Assembly: GCF_016862095.1 (NCBI RefSeq) | Contig: NZ_BOMH01000007.1 | Coordinates: 124,001 to 188,000, forward strand | Source: Actinoplanes cyaneus | GTDB taxonomy: Bacteria > Actinomycetota > Actinomycetes > Mycobacteriales > Micromonosporaceae | Direction of reading: 5' to 3' | DNA length: 64,000 nt | Shown: one piece after another, positions 41,096 to 49,903 of the stretch | Numbering within the stretch: the first letter of the stretch is position 1 | How the letters are laid out: each line of letters opens with the position of its first letter | Translations under genes and position numbers: made by a program | The notes under the pieces: model-generated | Databases searched by the model: none | What the model saw: the letters and a program-made list of their open reading frames with translations, nothing else | What the model was told of the DNA's origin: nothing

Positions 41096-44000
41096 GTGAC
41101 CGTCAGCATCGTCAAGCGCCCCCCGCGGCGGCCCGCCCCGGTGATGCCCTCGGGGGAGGTGCTGCTCGACCCGCCGCCGGAGGTGCCGCCGCCGGCCGGC
41201 AAGGGCTGGACGCGGATGCTCATGGTGCTGCCGATGGGCGCCGGCGCCGCCGCGATGGGCTTGATGATGGGCGTCCAGAAGGGCGGCCCGCTGACCTACG
41301 TCGCCGGCGCGATGTACGGCGTCTCCATCCTCGGCATGATCGCGATGATGGCGAGCAACACGGGCGGCCCGGGCAAGCGCGAGATGATCGAGTCCCGCCG
41401 GCAGTACCTGCGGCACCTGTCCCAGCTGCGTGCCCAGCTGCGCAACACGATCCGTCAGCAGCGCGAGGCGCTCTACTACCGCAATCCCGACCCGGCCACC
41501 CTGTGGACGTTCGCGGACAGCGGCCGCCTCTGGGAGCGCCGCCGCAACGACGCCGACTTCACCGTCGTCCGGATCGCGGTCGGTGTGCAGGAGGTGGCGA
41601 CCCGTCTCGTCCCGCCGCAGACCAAGCCGGTGGACGAGCTGGAGCCGCTCTGCGCGATGGCGCTGCGCAAGTTCGTCAACACGTACTCGGTCGTGCCCGA
41701 TCTGCCGGTCTCGGTGGCGCTGCGCGACTTCTCGCACATCTACGTGCGCGGGGCGGAGGAGGCCGTGCAGGGCTTCTGCCGTGCGCTGACCGCGCAGATC
41801 GCCACCTTCCACGCGCCGGACGATCTGCGCCTCGGCGTCTGCGTGCCCGATCACCGGCGTGGTCGCTGGGAGTGGGCGAAATGGCTGCCGCACGCCCAGC
41901 ACCCGGACAAGACCGACGCGGCCGGCCCGGTGCGGCTGGTCGCGCCGAGCGTGCCCGCGCTCGAGGCGATGCTCGACGACGTGCTGGTCAACCGGCCCCG
42001 GTTCGACCCGATGGCGGTGGCGCCGGCCGGCCCGCACGTGGTGGTGATCATCGACGGCGGTTCGACGGCCGGCTCCGACCACCTGATGACCGAGGGCGGG
42101 GTCGCCGGCGTCACCATCCTCGACCTGTCGGTGCCGCCGCCCCGGCTGCTCGACGACAGCTCGGTGGTCCTGGAGATCGCCGCGGACGGGACGATCACCG
42201 GCACCACGATGGACGGCTCGACCGAGGTGGGGCGGGCCGACACGCTCGGGCAGGCGGAGATCGAGGTGCTCGCGCGGGAGCTGGCGCCGCTGCGGCTGTC
42301 CGCGGCGACCTACGGCGACCAGCCCGCGATCTCGCAGGACATGGGGCTCGCCGAGCTGCTCGAGGTGGACGATCCGTACCAGATCGAATTGGCCGACATG
42401 TGGGCGAACCGGCCGAACCGGGACCGGCTGCGGGTGCCGATCGGCATCGGGGTCGACGGCCGGCCGGTCGAGCTCGACCTCAAGGAGTCCGCGCAGGACG
42501 GGATGGGCCCGCACGGCCTGCTGATCGGCGCGACCGGCTCCGGCAAGTCGGAGCTGCTGCGCACGCTCGTGGTGGCGCTGGCGATGACCCACGACCCGGA
42601 GATCCTCAACTTCGTGCTGGTCGACTACAAGGGCGGCGCGACCTTCGCCTCGCTGGACCGGCTGCCGCACACCGCCGCGATGATCACCAACCTGCAGGAC
42701 GAGCAGTCACTGGTCGACCGCATGCTCGGCGCCATCTCGGGTGAGCTGACCCGGCGGCAGGAGCTGCTGCGCAAGGCCGGCAACTACGCGTCCGCGCGGG
42801 ACTACGAGCGGGCCCGTGCGGCCGGGGTGCCCCTCGCGCCGCTGCCCAGCCTGATCCTGATCGTCGACGAGTTCTCCGAGCTGCTCGCCGACCGGCCCGA
42901 CTTCATCGACATGTTCGTCCAGATCGGCCGGGTCGGCCGGTCGCTCGGCATCCACCTACTGCTCGCCTCGCAGAAACTGGAGGAGGGACGCCTGCGGGGG
43001 CTGGAGTCGCACCTGTCGTACCGGATCGGTCTGCGCACCTTCTCCTCGATGGAGAGCCGGGCCGTCCTCGGGGTGCCGGACGCCTACGAGCTGCCCCACC
43101 ACCCCGGCCACGGCTATCTGCGCGCCGGCACCGACGGGCTGGTGCGGCTCAAGGCGGCCTACGTGTCCGGCGCCGTCCGCCGCGAGGGCATCGTCGCCGC
43201 GGGCGCGACCCGCGCGGGCAGCCCGATCCGCGAGTTCAGCACGTACTACGCGGCGCCCCTGCAGGAGGAGCGGCCCGAGCCGGAGGCGGCGAGCCAGGAG
43301 GTGGAGGAGAAGGTCCAGGGCGACACCCTGATGGACGTGCTCGCCCGCCAGATGGAGGGCCGCGGCACCCCCGCGCACGAGGTGTGGCTGCCCCCGCTGG
43401 ACAAGGCGCCGACGCTCGGTCAGATGCTGCCGCCGGTCATCTCGATGCCGGAGCGCGGGCTCCAGGTCGACGCCGCGGAGCGCTTCGCCGGCCTGCACGC
43501 GCTGGTGGGCATCATCGACAAGCCGTTCGACCAGCGCCGCGACCCGATGTGGCTGGACCTCTCCGGCGCCGCCGGCAACCTGCTCGTGGTCGGCGGCTCA
43601 CAATCCGGCAAATCCAACCTTTTGCGTACGCTGATCACCAGCCTCGCCCTCACCCACACGCCCCGTGAGGTGCAGTTCTACGGGCTGGACTTCGGCGGCG
43701 GCCCACTCTCCGGTCTCACCGACCTGCCGCACGTCGGCGGCATCGCCACCCGCCGTGACGTGGACCGGGTCCGGCGCACGATCGCCGAGGTGCACGGCCT
43801 GATGCGCGGCCGGGAGGACCTGTTCGCCCAGCAGAACGTGGAGGGCATGGCGGCGTACCGGCGGGCCAAGCAGCAGGGCCGCTTCACCGAGGACCCGTTC
43901 GGCGACGTCTTCCTGGTCATCGACGGCTGGTCGACGCTGCGCGCCGAGTTCGAGGACCTCGAGCCCACCGTCAACGAGCTGGCCAACCGCGGCCTCGGCT

Positions 44001-45052
44001 TCGGCATTCACGTGGTGGCCGCGACGAACCGCTGGATGGACGTCCGCCCGCAGATCCGCGACGTCTTCGGCACCCGCGTCGAGCTGCGCCTCGGTGAGCC
44101 CTCCGACTCCGTGATCAACCGTCGGGAGGCCGTCAACGTCCCCGACCAGTCACCCGGCCACGGCCTCACCCCGGACGGTCACCACTTCCTCGCCGCGCTG
44201 CCCCGCATCGACCGCGAGCAGCGCGCCGACGACCTTGCCGAGGCCGTCGCCGAGCTGGTCAAACACGCCACCGAGCACTGGACCGGGCCGCCCGCGCCGC
44301 GGGTCCGGCTGCTGCCCGCCGAGCTGCCGTTCGAGGCGCTGCCGCCGTCCCGCGGCCCGCTCGTCCCGATCGGCATCGCCGAGAACGACCTGCAGCCGGT
44401 CTGGCTCGACTTCGACGCCGAGCCGCACGCGCTGCTCTTCGGCGACATCGAGAGCGGCAAGAGCTCGTTCCTGCGCAGCCTCGCGAAGTCGATCGTGGCC
44501 GGCAACAGCCCCTCCGAGGCCCGCCTCCTCCTGGTCGACCTGCGCCGCAGCCTGCTCGGCGTCGTCCCGCAGGAGAACACCATCGGCTACGGCACGTCGC
44601 ACCAGGTCACCGCGGATCTGATCAACCAGATCGCGGTCGCCATGCGGGAACGCCTCCCCGGCCCCGACGTCACCCCCGAGATGCTGGCGAACCGCAGCTG
44701 GTGGAAGGGCCCCCAGCTCTACGTGCTCGTCGACGACTACGACCTCGTCGCCGCCGCCTCGCAGAACCCGCTGCTGCCCCTGCTGGAGTTCCTCCCGCAG
44801 GCCCGCGACATCGGCCTGCACCTGGTGATCACCCGCCGGATCGGCGGCGCCGCGCGCGCCATGTTCGACCCGGTCATCGGCCGCATCCGGGAACTCGCCT
44901 CGCCGGGCATCATGATGTCCGGCCCGCGCGAGGAAGGCCCGCTGTTCGGCACGATCAAACCGCAGGTCCTGCCGCCGGGCCGCGCCTGGATGATCACTCG
45001 CAGACATGGCGCCCGGCTGGTCCAGCTCGCCTGGACGCCTCCGGTCCGCTGA
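41096..45052 (+). CDS. eccC: type VII secretion ATPase EccC
   Basis: A protein of 1318 residues from the GTG at 41096 (MTVSIVKRPPRRPAPVMP). Two membrane helices near residues 40-90 are followed by three FtsK/SpoIIIE-type ATPase domains. Walker A motifs: GATGSGKS at 478-485, GGSQSGKS at 833-840 and GDIESGKS at 1116-1123. Walker B motifs: LILIVDEFSEL, VFLVIDGWSTL and LYVLVDDYDLV. All three ATPase sites look intact, and both halves of EccCa/EccCb are in one chain as in most non-mycobacterial ESX systems. EccC drives export and binds the YxxxD tail of WXG100 substrates. It is divergent from eccD-eccB. Confidence 0.96.
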   Translation: MTVSIVKRPPRRPAPVMPSGEVLLDPPPEVPPPAGKGWTRMLMVLPMGAGAAAMGLMMGVQKGGPLTYVAGAMYGVSILGMIAMMASNTGGPGKREMIESRRQYLRHLSQLRAQLRNTIRQQREALYYRNPDPATLWTFADSGRLWERRRNDADFTVVRIAVGVQEVATRLVPPQTKPVDELEPLCAMALRKFVNTYSVVPDLPVSVALRDFSHIYVRGAEEAVQGFCRALTAQIATFHAPDDLRLGVCVPDHRRGRWEWAKWLPHAQHPDKTDAAGPVRLVAPSVPALEAMLDDVLVNRPRFDPMAVAPAGPHVVVIIDGGSTAGSDHLMTEGGVAGVTILDLSVPPPRLLDDSSVVLEIAADGTITGTTMDGSTEVGRADTLGQAEIEVLARELAPLRLSAATYGDQPAISQDMGLAELLEVDDPYQIELADMWANRPNRDRLRVPIGIGVDGRPVELDLKESAQDGMGPHGLLIGATGSGKSELLRTLVVALAMTHDPEILNFVLVDYKGGATFASLDRLPHTAAMITNLQDEQSLVDRMLGAISGELTRRQELLRKAGNYASARDYERARAAGVPLAPLPSLILIVDEFSELLADRPDFIDMFVQIGRVGRSLGIHLLLASQKLEEGRLRGLESHLSYRIGLRTFSSMESRAVLGVPDAYELPHHPGHGYLRAGTDGLVRLKAAYVSGAVRREGIVAAGATRAGSPIREFSTYYAAPLQEERPEPEAASQEVEEKVQGDTLMDVLARQMEGRGTPAHEVWLPPLDKAPTLGQMLPPVISMPERGLQVDAAERFAGLHALVGIIDKPFDQRRDPMWLDLSGAAGNLLVVGGSQSGKSNLLRTLITSLALTHTPREVQFYGLDFGGGPLSGLTDLPHVGGIATRRDVDRVRRTIAEVHGLMRGREDLFAQQNVEGMAAYRRAKQQGRFTEDPFGDVFLVIDGWSTLRAEFEDLEPTVNELANRGLGFGIHVVAATNRWMDVRPQIRDVFGTRVELRLGEPSDSVINRREAVNVPDQSPGHGLTPDGHHFLAALPRIDREQRADDLAEAVAELVKHATEHWTGPPAPRVRLLPAELPFEALPPSRGPLVPIGIAENDLQPVWLDFDAEPHALLFGDIESGKSSFLRSLAKSIVAGNSPSEARLLLVDLRRSLLGVVPQENTIGYGTSHQVTADLINQIAVAMRERLPGPDVTPEMLANRSWWKGPQLYVLVDDYDLVAAASQNPLLPLLEFLPQARDIGLHLVITRRIGGAARAMFDPVIGRIRELASPGIMMSGPREEGPLFGTIKPQVLPPGRAWMITRRHGARLVQLAWTPPVR

Positions 45053-45244
45053 TTTCTCAAGAGCTTCCGGTCCTACGTCCGCCGTGGTCCGGGCCGTCGC
45101 TCCCGCGGGGACCCTTGCGGGCTTCGCAGGGCCGTGGCCGGCCCAGAACGCGAAACCCACAAGGGCGATCTCCGTGGGTGGGCGCGGTTACCCCGGACGC
45201 GACGTCCGCTTCGGGCCCGGAAGCGGCGCGGCTCGCTCTTCCGG

Positions 45245-45293
45245 CTGGTGCTCATGGTCGTTATTCGTGCCTCATAACGCCCATGAGCACCAG
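45245..45293. repeat. dispersed palindrome, copy 1 (eccC end)
   Basis: CTGGTGCTCATGGTCGTTAT pairs with ATAACGCCCATGAGCACCAG with one mismatched pair and a 9-base loop. It lies in the 442-base region between the convergent ends of eccC and the Gln/Pro-rich gene, in which I see no coding sequence. It shares its arm with the copies at 45349-45398, 45441-45485 and 52833-52897. Confidence 0.7.
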
Positions 45294-45348
45294 CTGACAA
45301 GCCCGAGCCGCGCCGCTGGCCCGGCCCGGCCGGGGCTCGCGCCCCCGG

Positions 45349-45398
45349 CTGGTGCTCACGGTCGTGTCCGGGCTCGAGAACAGCCCTCAGCGCCAGCT
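45349..45398. repeat. dispersed palindrome, copy 2 (decayed)
   Basis: The left arm starts CTGGTGCTCACGGTCGTG. The right arm ends CAGCCCTCAGCGCCAG, which pairs back only imperfectly. The head is the same as in copies 1 and 3, so this looks like a mutated member of the family in the same intergenic region. Confidence 0.5.
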
Positions 45399-45440
45399 GG
45401 GTTGCCGCACCGGCGCGCGGCGCGCGTCACGGTCTTGGCT

Positions 45441-45485
45441 GGTGCTCACGGTGGTCATGCGACGCGCATGACCACCGTGAGCACC
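45441..45485. repeat. dispersed palindrome, copy 3 (perfect 21-bp stem)
   Basis: The left arm at 45441-45461 (GGTGCTCACGGTGGTCATGC plus G) is the exact reverse complement of 45465-45485, around a 3-base loop. It lies 9 bases past the stop of the leftward Gln/Pro-rich gene and about 390 bases past eccC, so it could serve as a bidirectional terminator. It lacks a U-tract. Confidence 0.75.
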
Positions 45486-45494
45486 CCGGGTGGG

Positions 45495-46748
45495 TCAGCG
45501 GCGGGGGAGGCCGACGAACTGCTGCTCGGTCTGGGTCTGGCCGAGGAACAGGTAGCGGTCCGTCCCGTCGCCGATCAGCGCGAGCATGTCGTCCGCCATG
45601 AACTGCAGGAACTGGCTGCTGTGCGGCCGCAGCTTCAACGCCGAGGCCGCCAGCGCCGCCTCGTCCCCGCCGAGCCGCTGGAGCAGCGCCAGCTGGGACT
45701 CCTGGAGCGCGGCCAGCCCGGGCCGGTCGAGCTGGCGCAGAATGGTCAGCTGGGTGCTCCACGGGCCGAGCGGCGGCGTCGTGGCCGGCCCGGTCATGCC
45801 CAGGTCGTAGACGACCAGCGTCGGCATCTGCGCACTGCCGGTCAACGCCGCACCCTGGTCACTGCTGTGCACGGTGAGCCTGTTGTACTGCCCGGTCGCG
45901 CGCTCGCCGAACCCGGCCCAGGCGCGCGGCTCGGTGGTCACCACGACGACCCGGGCACCCAGCGCGAACGCCCGGAAGATCAGCAACTGGGCCGCCCACA
46001 CCCCGCCGACCAGGGCGATCCGCACCGGCTCGGGTGCGAAGAGGTGCAGTGGCACGGGCGCGTGCTGCCGGTCACGCCCGAGGACCAGCCCGGCCCCGGC
46101 GGACGGCGCGACGGTCACCCGGCGCAGCGTCTTGCGTGAGATCGCGTGCCAGCCGATGTGCAGCGGCGACGTCTTCCCGGACGGCCCGGTGCGCGCCTCG
46201 TCGTCGCCGTCGGAGGGCTCGTCGGGCGGATTCTCGTTCTGCCCCTGGGCGGCCTGCGCGGCGGCCAGCGCCCGGCCCTGCGGCCCGGCCAGCGGCGCGG
46301 AGGTGAGCTGCGGAGCGGCCAGCCCGCGCCCGGTCGCGTCGGCGACCTGCTGGTGCTGGGTCTGCTGCCGCGGTGCGACCGGCACGGCCTGCGGCGCGGG
46401 TTGCACCGGCGCCACCTGCGCGTACTGAGCCTGCGGGTACTGCGCTTGCTGGTAGGAAGCCTGCGGGTCCTGCTCCTGCGGGTAGGAAGCCTGCGGATTC
46501 TGTGCTGGCAAGTACGAAGCCTGCGGATAAGCAGCCTGTGCCTGCGGGTACTGCGGGGGCGCAGGCAACTGCGGCGGCCGCACCTGCGCCCGAGCCACCG
46601 CGGGCGGCGGAAAGACCGGCGGAGGCGGCAACTCCGGCGAGGACTGCTGCTGCGAGAGCTGCTCCGGCGTGGGCTGTTGCGGCGAGGGCTGTTCCTCGGC
46701 GGGCGGCGGATAGGGCCGCCAGGACCCCTCACGATCAGGATGCGTCAT
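45495..46748 (-). CDS. Gln/Pro-rich protein with Rossmann-like C-terminal domain, T7SS locus
   Basis: A protein of 417 residues, ATG overlapping the eccE stop (ATGA). The first 190 residues are disordered and Pro/Gln/Ala/Tyr-rich, with repeated YPQASY / QYPQAQY units. The C-terminal half (about 200-417) has alternating strands and helices: VRIALVGGVWAAQLLIFRAF, GARVVVVTTEPRAW, YNRLTVHSSDQG and PTLVVYDLG, a Rossmann-like or degenerate ATPase core without a Walker A. No signal peptide or membrane helix is seen. Its coupling to eccE suggests a cytoplasmic part of, or regulator for, the ESX machine. The family name is not known to me. Confidence 0.75.
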   Translation of the reverse strand: MTHPDREGSWRPYPPPAEEQPSPQQPTPEQLSQQQSSPELPPPPVFPPPAVARAQVRPPQLPAPPQYPQAQAAYPQASYLPAQNPQASYPQEQDPQASYQQAQYPQAQYAQVAPVQPAPQAVPVAPRQQTQHQQVADATGRGLAAPQLTSAPLAGPQGRALAAAQAAQGQNENPPDEPSDGDDEARTGPSGKTSPLHIGWHAISRKTLRRVTVAPSAGAGLVLGRDRQHAPVPLHLFAPEPVRIALVGGVWAAQLLIFRAFALGARVVVVTTEPRAWAGFGERATGQYNRLTVHSSDQGAALTGSAQMPTLVVYDLGMTGPATTPPLGPWSTQLTILRQLDRPGLAALQESQLALLQRLGGDEAALAASALKLRPHSSQFLQFMADDMLALIGDGTDRYLFLGQTQTEQQFVGLPRR

Positions 46749-48193
46749 CCCGCGCCCCCTCCCGTCGGTGCCGTCGCGTAAGCGGCCGGCCCGTGCTCCC
46801 CGTCCAGCGGCGCCAACTCGGCGCCGACCCGCCGGACTCCGTCGACCAGCACCCGGTCGAGTGCCCCGAGATCGGCGTCGGGACGGGTGGCGAACCTGAT
46901 GAAGGCCCGCACCGCCACGTCGTCGCCGTCGGCCGCCGCGTTCAGGACCAGCGCCACGTTGGTCTGCGCGGCCGGCGCGGTGGCCGCCCAGGCGAACAGC
47001 GAGCCGATCTCACCGGCCGACGTGGGCCAGGTCTTCAACCAGTACGTCCGGTGGACGAGCCGGGCCGACCGCCAGTGTGTCCACTCCTCGTCGATCGCGG
47101 AGCCCTCGGCCAGCGACCCGGCCTCGACGTCACAGGACCGGGCCAGGACCGCGAGCAGCTCCTCGGCGTCGAGCACGCGGCAGCCGATGCCGATCCGGCG
47201 GAGGCTGGTCGCCACCTTCCGCCCCAGGCCGGCGACCAGGGCGGCGGCCGCCTCCAGGTCGGCGGTGTGGTCGTGCAGGGCCTCGGCCAGCACCCGGGCG
47301 TCGACCCGGACGCTGATCGTCGACTCCCGGTGCGCGGGGACCGGCTCGGGGCTCAGCGACTCGACCAGCTGCCGGTACGACGACCCGGCCGGCGACGACG
47401 CGTGCACGTCCGGGCTGGGCGCGGGCACGGTGTGCGTGACCAGCTCCAGCACCACGCCCGGCTGCTCGGTCGCGGCAAGCACACTGACCAGCGCGTCCAG
47501 CGGGATCGGGGCGGCGTCGTGGTGGACCGGCGCGGCCGGGGTGAGCGCGACGACGCTGAACCAGCCGGCCTCGTCCTTGGCGACCCCGGCGCGCGCGCCG
47601 TCCTGCGCGGTCATGTCCCGCACGGCCAGGCCGGGGGCGATGGTGCGCAGCGCGGCGAGCACCGGGCCGGCGGCGGTCTCCAGCGTCGCGGCGCGCCGGC
47701 GCGCGTGGTTGCGGGCGATCTGGCGGTGTTCCAGCCACCAGCGCCCGCGCTGCCGGGCGAAGAAGATCACGACCAGGACCAGGCCGAGCACACCGGCGAT
47801 CAGCCCGGGGAGCAGCCCCTGGACGGCGGCGGTGACGGTGGCGAGGACGGCGAGCTCGGCGACGACGATCTGGGTGAGGCTGACCGGGCCGACCTGGCCG
47901 CGGCGCGGGATCGCCCGGACCCCGGCGTCGGCGGTCGCGTCGGCGGGGCCGGGCACGGTGACCGGGCGCCGCGCGACGCCGGCCGGTTGCGGCACACCGG
48001 AGGCGGGCACCGGGACGCTGCCCCGGGCCTGGGTGCCGGCCCGGCGCAGGGGAGTGGCCGCCGCGGCGGCGTGCGCCTGCGGGGGCGCGCTGACCGCGGG
48101 CGGTGCGGGGAGCTGCTGGACCGCGGGGGGCGCGGCCGGTGGCGGCGCGGCGGCGCCGAACGCCTGCCCCGGGTAGCCGTCACCTGGATTCAC
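46745..48193 (-). CDS. eccE: type VII secretion protein EccE
   Basis: A protein of 482 residues from a GTG with GGGGGAGG eight bases upstream. A Pro/Ala-rich disordered lead of about 110 residues is followed by two adjacent membrane helices (about 110-150: IVVAELAVLATVTAA and LIAGVLGLVLVVIFF), then RGRWWLEHRQIARN and a large soluble domain with GWFSVVALTP, SYRQLVESLSPEPVPAHRES and THWRSARLVHRTYWLKTWP. That WxxxRxxHRTYWL pattern is the EccE signature region. EccE sits at the periphery of the ESX membrane complex. Coupled downstream to the Rossmann-like protein and about 40 bases from the EccA-like gene. Confidence 0.9.
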   Translation of the reverse strand: MNPGDGYPGQAFGAAAPPPAAPPAVQQLPAPPAVSAPPQAHAAAAATPLRRAGTQARGSVPVPASGVPQPAGVARRPVTVPGPADATADAGVRAIPRRGQVGPVSLTQIVVAELAVLATVTAAVQGLLPGLIAGVLGLVLVVIFFARQRGRWWLEHRQIARNHARRRAATLETAAGPVLAALRTIAPGLAVRDMTAQDGARAGVAKDEAGWFSVVALTPAAPVHHDAAPIPLDALVSVLAATEQPGVVLELVTHTVPAPSPDVHASSPAGSSYRQLVESLSPEPVPAHRESTISVRVDARVLAEALHDHTADLEAAAALVAGLGRKVATSLRRIGIGCRVLDAEELLAVLARSCDVEAGSLAEGSAIDEEWTHWRSARLVHRTYWLKTWPTSAGEIGSLFAWAATAPAAQTNVALVLNAAADGDDVAVRAFIRFATRPDADLGALDRVLVDGVRRVGAELAPLDGEHGPAAYATAPTGGGAG

Positions 48194-48230
48194 CGCGTTA
48201 CCTCCCCCGATAGCGAGCCCATTCTATGCG

Positions 48231-49892
48231 TCAGCGGATGGCCGTGAGCAGGTCGTCGAGGACCAGCGTGGTGAGGTCGTCACGGCTCGGCATGCGGCCC
48301 AGCGACCGCAGCCGGCCGGACTGCGCCTTGCGCATGCCCTCGAGCAGCTTGCGGGCCTCACGCGCGTTACCGAAGTTCCGGTCCCGCTCGATCTGCGAGA
48401 AGTGCTCGTAGAGCGCCTCGGCCAGCCCTGGCGCGAACGTGTAGTCGTCGTTCTTCGCGATCCGGCCGGCGATCATGACGAGCTCGTCGGGACCGTAGTT
48501 CTCGAATTCGAGGGTCTTGGCGAACCGGGAGGCGAGACCGGAGTTCGCGTCCAGGAAGTCGAGCATCTCCTGGGTGTAACCGGCGACGATCACGGCGACC
48601 TGGTCGCGGTGGTCCTCCATGAGCTTGACCAGGGTGTCGATCGCCTCCTGGCCGAAGTCGGCGCTGGCGCCACCGGCCCGGGACAGCGTGTACGCCTCGT
48701 CGATGAACAGCACGCCGCCCATCGCCTCCTCGAACACCGAGGTGGTCTTCTCCGCGGTGTGCCCGATGTACTGCCCGACCAGGTCGCGCCGGGACACCTC
48801 GCGGAACCGCCCGTTCGGCAGCACGGCGAGCGCCTTGAGCAACTGGCCGTAGATGCGGGCCACCGTCGTCTTACCGGTACCCGGGGCGCCCGTGAAGATC
48901 AGGTGGTGACTGGCCGCGCCGACCGACAGCCCGGCGCTGCGCCGCCACTCGTTCACCTGGATCTCGTCGATCAGGGCGCGGACCTCGTCCTTCACCCCGG
49001 CCAGGCCGATCATCGAGTCGAGCTCGGTGAGCAGCCGGTCAACCTCGGCGGCGTCCTGCCCGCCTCCGCCGGAGTCGCTGATGCCGGCCCGGGGCGCCGG
49101 CCCGCCCTCGGAGAGCGACACGGTCACCTGGGCGCGCGGGTCGACGGAGACCTTCGGCTCGGCGGTGCCCTCGACCCGGCACTGCTCGACCGCCCCGGAG
49201 CAGCCCGCCCCGAACACGATGCCGGAACCCCTGGTCTGGTGCACCCAGGTCTCCCGGATCGTGGGGGAGCTGCTGTTGGCGACCACGATCCCGGCGTCGC
49301 CGGTGCCGGAGACGTCGCAGCGCTCGATCACCGGGCGGCCGGACTGGTAGACGTAGATCCCCCGGTAGCCACACTCGGCGACGGTGGTGTTCCGGATCAC
49401 CGGGTCGGCGCCGAGCCGCACGATGATGCCGTCGTCGTTCACCCCGCGCACCTCGCACGAGTCGACGGTGCCGCCGGCGTCCGAGAAGACCAGGCCGTTC
49501 TGCCCCTTGAGCACGCGGATCTCGGAGGCCTCCACCGTGGACAGGTCGGTGGCCTGCAGGCCGGCCCCATAACCCGCGGAAAGACGACATTTGCGTACGG
49601 TCAGCCGCGCGCTCGTCGCCGCGATCGCCGGATAGTCCCCGGCGGTCAGGTCCAGCCCCTCGACGCTCACCTCGCCACTGAGCACGGCCAGGGCCGGGCC
49701 CTCCAGCGCGGAGGCGTCGACGACGACGGTGCCCTCCTCCCCGGTGCCGCGCAGCGTGAGCCGCCGCCCGGCCAGCTCGATCCGTTCCCGATAGGTGCCG
49801 GGCGCGATGCTGATGATCGCGTCGTCCGGGGCCACCTCCAGCGCGTCGCGGATCGTCGGATAGGTGCCGGGGACCGCCAGGGTGCTGGCCAC
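48231..49892 (-). CDS. EccA-like AAA+ ATPase with beta-helix N-terminal domain
   Basis: A protein of 553 residues from a GTG with AAGGAG seven bases upstream. Residues 1-260 are a right-handed parallel beta-helix made of short repeats: DSCEVRGVNDDGIIVR, VAECGYRGIYVYQSGRPVI, SGTGDAGIVVANSSSPTI and TRGSGIVFGAGCSG. Residues about 285-553 are a CbxX/CfqX-type AAA+ module: SMIGLAGVKDEVRALIDEIQ, Walker A TGAPGTGKTTVARI, Walker B GGVLFIDEAYTLS, and sensor/Arg-finger region SGLASRFAKTLEF. The ATPase half matches EccA, the cytosolic T7SS chaperone ATPase, but mycobacterial EccA has TPR repeats where this protein has a beta-helix. It probably remodels or releases substrates or partners. Confidence 0.88.
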   Translation of the reverse strand: MASTLAVPGTYPTIRDALEVAPDDAIISIAPGTYRERIELAGRRLTLRGTGEEGTVVVDASALEGPALAVLSGEVSVEGLDLTAGDYPAIAATSARLTVRKCRLSAGYGAGLQATDLSTVEASEIRVLKGQNGLVFSDAGGTVDSCEVRGVNDDGIIVRLGADPVIRNTTVAECGYRGIYVYQSGRPVIERCDVSGTGDAGIVVANSSSPTIRETWVHQTRGSGIVFGAGCSGAVEQCRVEGTAEPKVSVDPRAQVTVSLSEGGPAPRAGISDSGGGGQDAAEVDRLLTELDSMIGLAGVKDEVRALIDEIQVNEWRRSAGLSVGAASHHLIFTGAPGTGKTTVARIYGQLLKALAVLPNGRFREVSRRDLVGQYIGHTAEKTTSVFEEAMGGVLFIDEAYTLSRAGGASADFGQEAIDTLVKLMEDHRDQVAVIVAGYTQEMLDFLDANSGLASRFAKTLEFENYGPDELVMIAGRIAKNDDYTFAPGLAEALYEHFSQIERDRNFGNAREARKLLEGMRKAQSGRLRSLGRMPSRDDLTTLVLDDLLTAIR

Positions 49893-49903
49893 GGAAATGC
49901 TCC

